This document shows positions 61,771 through 64,000 of a DNA stretch of 64,000 bases, in pieces. Position 1 is the first letter of the stretch, and each line of letters opens with the position of its first letter. Location of the stretch: the NCBI GenBank assembly GCA_003326205.1, contig LWTK01000011.1, positions 1-64,000 on the forward strand. The letters run 5' to 3'. The notes under the pieces are model-generated. The model made no database searches, was not told where the DNA came from, and saw nothing but the letters and a program-made list of their open reading frames with translations. The position numbers and the translations under genes are program-made. Origin of the DNA: Nostoc sp. ATCC 43529 (lineage in GTDB: Bacteria > Cyanobacteriota > Cyanobacteriia > Cyanobacteriales > Nostocaceae).

Positions 61771-64000
61771 ATGGCAAAAATAGCATTGCTAATTGGAGTC
61801 GATGAATATGAACCTGGGTTAAATCCTCTTCCAGCAGCCGTGAAAGATATTGAAGCATTGCGTCGGGTTTTGCAAGACCCTGACATGGGGGATTTTGATG
61901 AGCTAAAAAGTCTAAAGAATCCTGACCCTCAAACAATGCAGTACGAAATTGAAGCACTTTTCTCAGAGCGAACTAAAGAAGATTTAATACTTTTGTATTT
62001 TTCTGGACATGGTATTAAGGATGACAGCGGTCATTTGTACTTTGCAACTCGCACAACAAAGAAAAACTCAAAGGGAGAATTAATACGGTCAACTGCTGTC
62101 CCTGCAAACTTTATTCATGAAGTAATGAAACGTAGCCGTGCTAAGAGGCAGATAATCATACTCGACTGCTGTTTTAGTGGAGCCTTTGATCCAATTCTAT
62201 CTGCTAAGAATGACAATTCCGTTGATTTACAAGGACAACTAGGTTCAGAAGGACGAGTAGTTCTGACATCTTCCAGCTCTACTGAGTATTCTTTTGAACA
62301 GCAGAATTCAGAACTATCTGTATACACAAATTATTTAGTAGAAGGTATAGAAACGGGAGCAGGCGATCTTAATAATGATGGACAAGTATCAATATTAGAG
62401 CTTCATGAGTATGCTACTAGCAAAATACAAGAAGTTATTCCTAATATGACTCCTAAAATCATTGTCTTAAGAGATAAGGGCTTTGAAATTATATTAGCGA
62501 AAGCAAAATCTATGCCTGTTCCAGTTTTAGAAAAAATTCAGTCCAAAATTCATATAGGAGAAATTAAATTAGAAGATTCTAAAAATACAAGTAATACTAG
62601 ATATTATAATCCTATCCCAAGCTTATTAGAACCTTTTGAATCTTTTATTAGTAGATTAGCTGAACGATTAGGAGAATATTCTGTTAAATATTTATTTAGC
62701 CACACTGAAGATAAAGTAGCCACAGTTCAAAGCTATATTCTTGAAGTTATTAGGCAAACTTCAGACGCAGACTTAGTGTTTTTAATACATCGCACCAAAA
62801 ATCAAAATAGTTGGGCTGTAAAAGCACAAAGCAATTTCAGCCAGATTATTGATGATAATGTTTATGCAGATATTCTAAAACACAAAATTCTTTCTAATAT
62901 TCCAATTAGTTCTATCTTTAATGTCGATCATAAAGGAATTTATAGAATTCATTATGATGAACGAGAATCAGTATCTAAAGCTTTTATATTGATCCCTTTA
63001 GATACTTTAGATAATGAATTTATATTAGTTTGTGGGTTACTGAAAGATTCTTATTTACTTAGTGATGCTTACTGTACAATCATATCAACTTTCTATATAT
63101 CTAGCCAGGAATTATATCTACATCCTTCAAGAGTTGAAGCAGCAATTCTTGATAATTTAAAGAAAAGTTATGGTTTTGTTCCCTTTTCTTTCTATGAAAA
63201 AAGGTTTAATCTTTTTTGTGCTCGTCTATCCAAAATTATTATATATTTTGAACCTATTCTTGATTTAGATACATTTTCAATTAGTGGTTGGGAAGCTCTT
63301 GCTCGTGATCCAGATAGCTTGACGGCTCCTGTTGATCTATTCTATGCTGCTGAACTATGGGGACGTAAATTTACAATAGAGTTAGACCAAGTTCTTCTTA
63401 ATCTTGCAGCTAATAGCTATAGACAAGCATTGATTCAAGCAAAACAAAGTAGATCTCATGAAATACTTCCTCTATCAGTGAATGTATATCCAGAGTCTCT
63501 AATGCGAACAGCCTATTTTAAAACTGTTCGTGAAATTGTTAAAGAAGGAATAAGCAATCAGATTCCAGCTAGAAAACTAATTTTAGAAATTTCTGAAAAA
63601 GCTGATTTGCCAATGTATCAGGATGGAGTTAAGCTTAAATCTCCTTTAGATACATTTAGAATTATATTGGCTAAATATGTTCAGGAACTAAAAATCAAAT
63701 TTGGCATTGATGATTTTGGAGTTGGTTATGCGTCAGTTTCTCGATTAGCAGGACTTAATCCACCTTATATAAAAATTGACCGTGAAATTCTGTATCATCA
63801 AACAGTTGATGTTATTATTCAATTTGTTCAACAAATAGTTTCAATAACTAATCCATTAAATCCAGCAAGTATAATTGTTGAAGGATTAGATGAAAATTCA
63901 CCAGTTACACTAAATCAACTGAAAAATCTAAATATTAGTTATGTACAAGGTCATATAATTGGAAAAGCAGAACCTACAATTTACCGATTATCTCAAGAAA
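61771..64000 (+). CDS. Caspase-like protease fused to GAF-like and EAL domains (3' end outside window)
   Basis: 743 codons are visible and the frame is open at the window end. An N-terminal C14 caspase/orthocaspase domain (1-250) begins MAKIALLIGVDEYE, with His 80 in YFSGHG and Cys 134 in LDCCFSG as the catalytic dyad. Residues about 270-430 look GAF-like. From about 490 an EAL phosphodiesterase domain follows: EAL at 508-510, SVNVYPES, LEISEKAD, the metal pair Asp 647-Asp 648 in GIDDFG, KIDRE, VEGLDE and VQGHIIG. All the usual EAL metal and substrate residues seem present, so cyclic-di-GMP cleavage is plausible. It follows the EACC1-like gene, probably co-transcribed. Confidence 0.88.
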   Translation, partial: MAKIALLIGVDEYEPGLNPLPAAVKDIEALRRVLQDPDMGDFDELKSLKNPDPQTMQYEIEALFSERTKEDLILLYFSGHGIKDDSGHLYFATRTTKKNSKGELIRSTAVPANFIHEVMKRSRAKRQIIILDCCFSGAFDPILSAKNDNSVDLQGQLGSEGRVVLTSSSSTEYSFEQQNSELSVYTNYLVEGIETGAGDLNNDGQVSILELHEYATSKIQEVIPNMTPKIIVLRDKGFEIILAKAKSMPVPVLEKIQSKIHIGEIKLEDSKNTSNTRYYNPIPSLLEPFESFISRLAERLGEYSVKYLFSHTEDKVATVQSYILEVIRQTSDADLVFLIHRTKNQNSWAVKAQSNFSQIIDDNVYADILKHKILSNIPISSIFNVDHKGIYRIHYDERESVSKAFILIPLDTLDNEFILVCGLLKDSYLLSDAYCTIISTFYISSQELYLHPSRVEAAILDNLKKSYGFVPFSFYEKRFNLFCARLSKIIIYFEPILDLDTFSISGWEALARDPDSLTAPVDLFYAAELWGRKFTIELDQVLLNLAANSYRQALIQAKQSRSHEILPLSVNVYPESLMRTAYFKTVREIVKEGISNQIPARKLILEISEKADLPMYQDGVKLKSPLDTFRIILAKYVQELKIKFGIDDFGVGYASVSRLAGLNPPYIKIDREILYHQTVDVIIQFVQQIVSITNPLNPASIIVEGLDENSPVTLNQLKNLNISYVQGHIIGKAEPTIYRLSQE

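Overview
The window looks like chromosome from a filamentous, heterocyst-type cyanobacterium of the Nostoc/Anabaena group. The palindrome GCGATCGC (HIP1) recurs throughout. The RNase P RNA gene carries short tandem heptamer repeats, ferrochelatase has a chlorophyll-binding-type tail, and there are an SLH-type iron-uptake porin, a nucA/nuiA pair, DUF3122, DUF4112 and DUF4126 proteins and many pentapeptide-repeat and NACHT-type genes. No taxonomic search could be run.

Region 1 (1-12 kb) is accessory. It holds a membrane pentapeptide protein, a zinc-ribbon protein, the secreted nuclease NucA beside its inhibitor NuiA, and a GIY-YIG protein. It then has a block of four neighbouring genes (5.6-11.4 kb) that share one short Asn/Gly-rich motif: a pentapeptide/Ala-Val-Phe repeat membrane protein, a NACHT NTPase with a glycine-rich membrane domain, a small free adaptor and a membrane coiled-coil protein. 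The layout resembles bacterial NLR/effector signalling.

Region 2 (12.1-25.8 kb) looks like mobile-element cargo. It contains RNase HI, an orphan C5 methyltransferase and then about 18 mostly small genes: DUF4326, two SLOG-fold proteins, an AlkB-like dioxygenase, a DEDDh exonuclease, a Gp37/Gp68-like DUF5131 protein and many unknowns. Most are separated by their own hairpins and preceded 30-43 nt upstream by a recurrent GCTGTCGC element. One Cys-rich gene has two in-frame stops yet its last codon overlaps the next start. The region ends with two SNase-like genes and a PAS protein. At about 25,821 it abuts a comM/yifB gene that has lost its 5' part, which probably marks the edge of an inserted element.

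Region 3 (25.8-60.5 kb) is mostly core chromosome: yihY, purB, hemH, a nucleoside-type ABC permease pair, xdhC and mocA (xanthine dehydrogenase maturation), an M48 peptidase, an APC permease, a DASS carrier, glycerate kinase, an iron porin, a WecA-like transferase, groEL with a CIRCE operator, and corA. Relics (IS1-type transposase, histidine kinase fragment, DUF433 gene) and repeat-rich spacers lie between them.

Region 4 (60.6-64 kb) has rnpB and then a probable EACC1-type gene followed by a caspase-GAF-EAL fusion that runs off the window. This is a second conflict/cell-death-type module, tied here to a cyclic-di-GMP phosphodiesterase domain.
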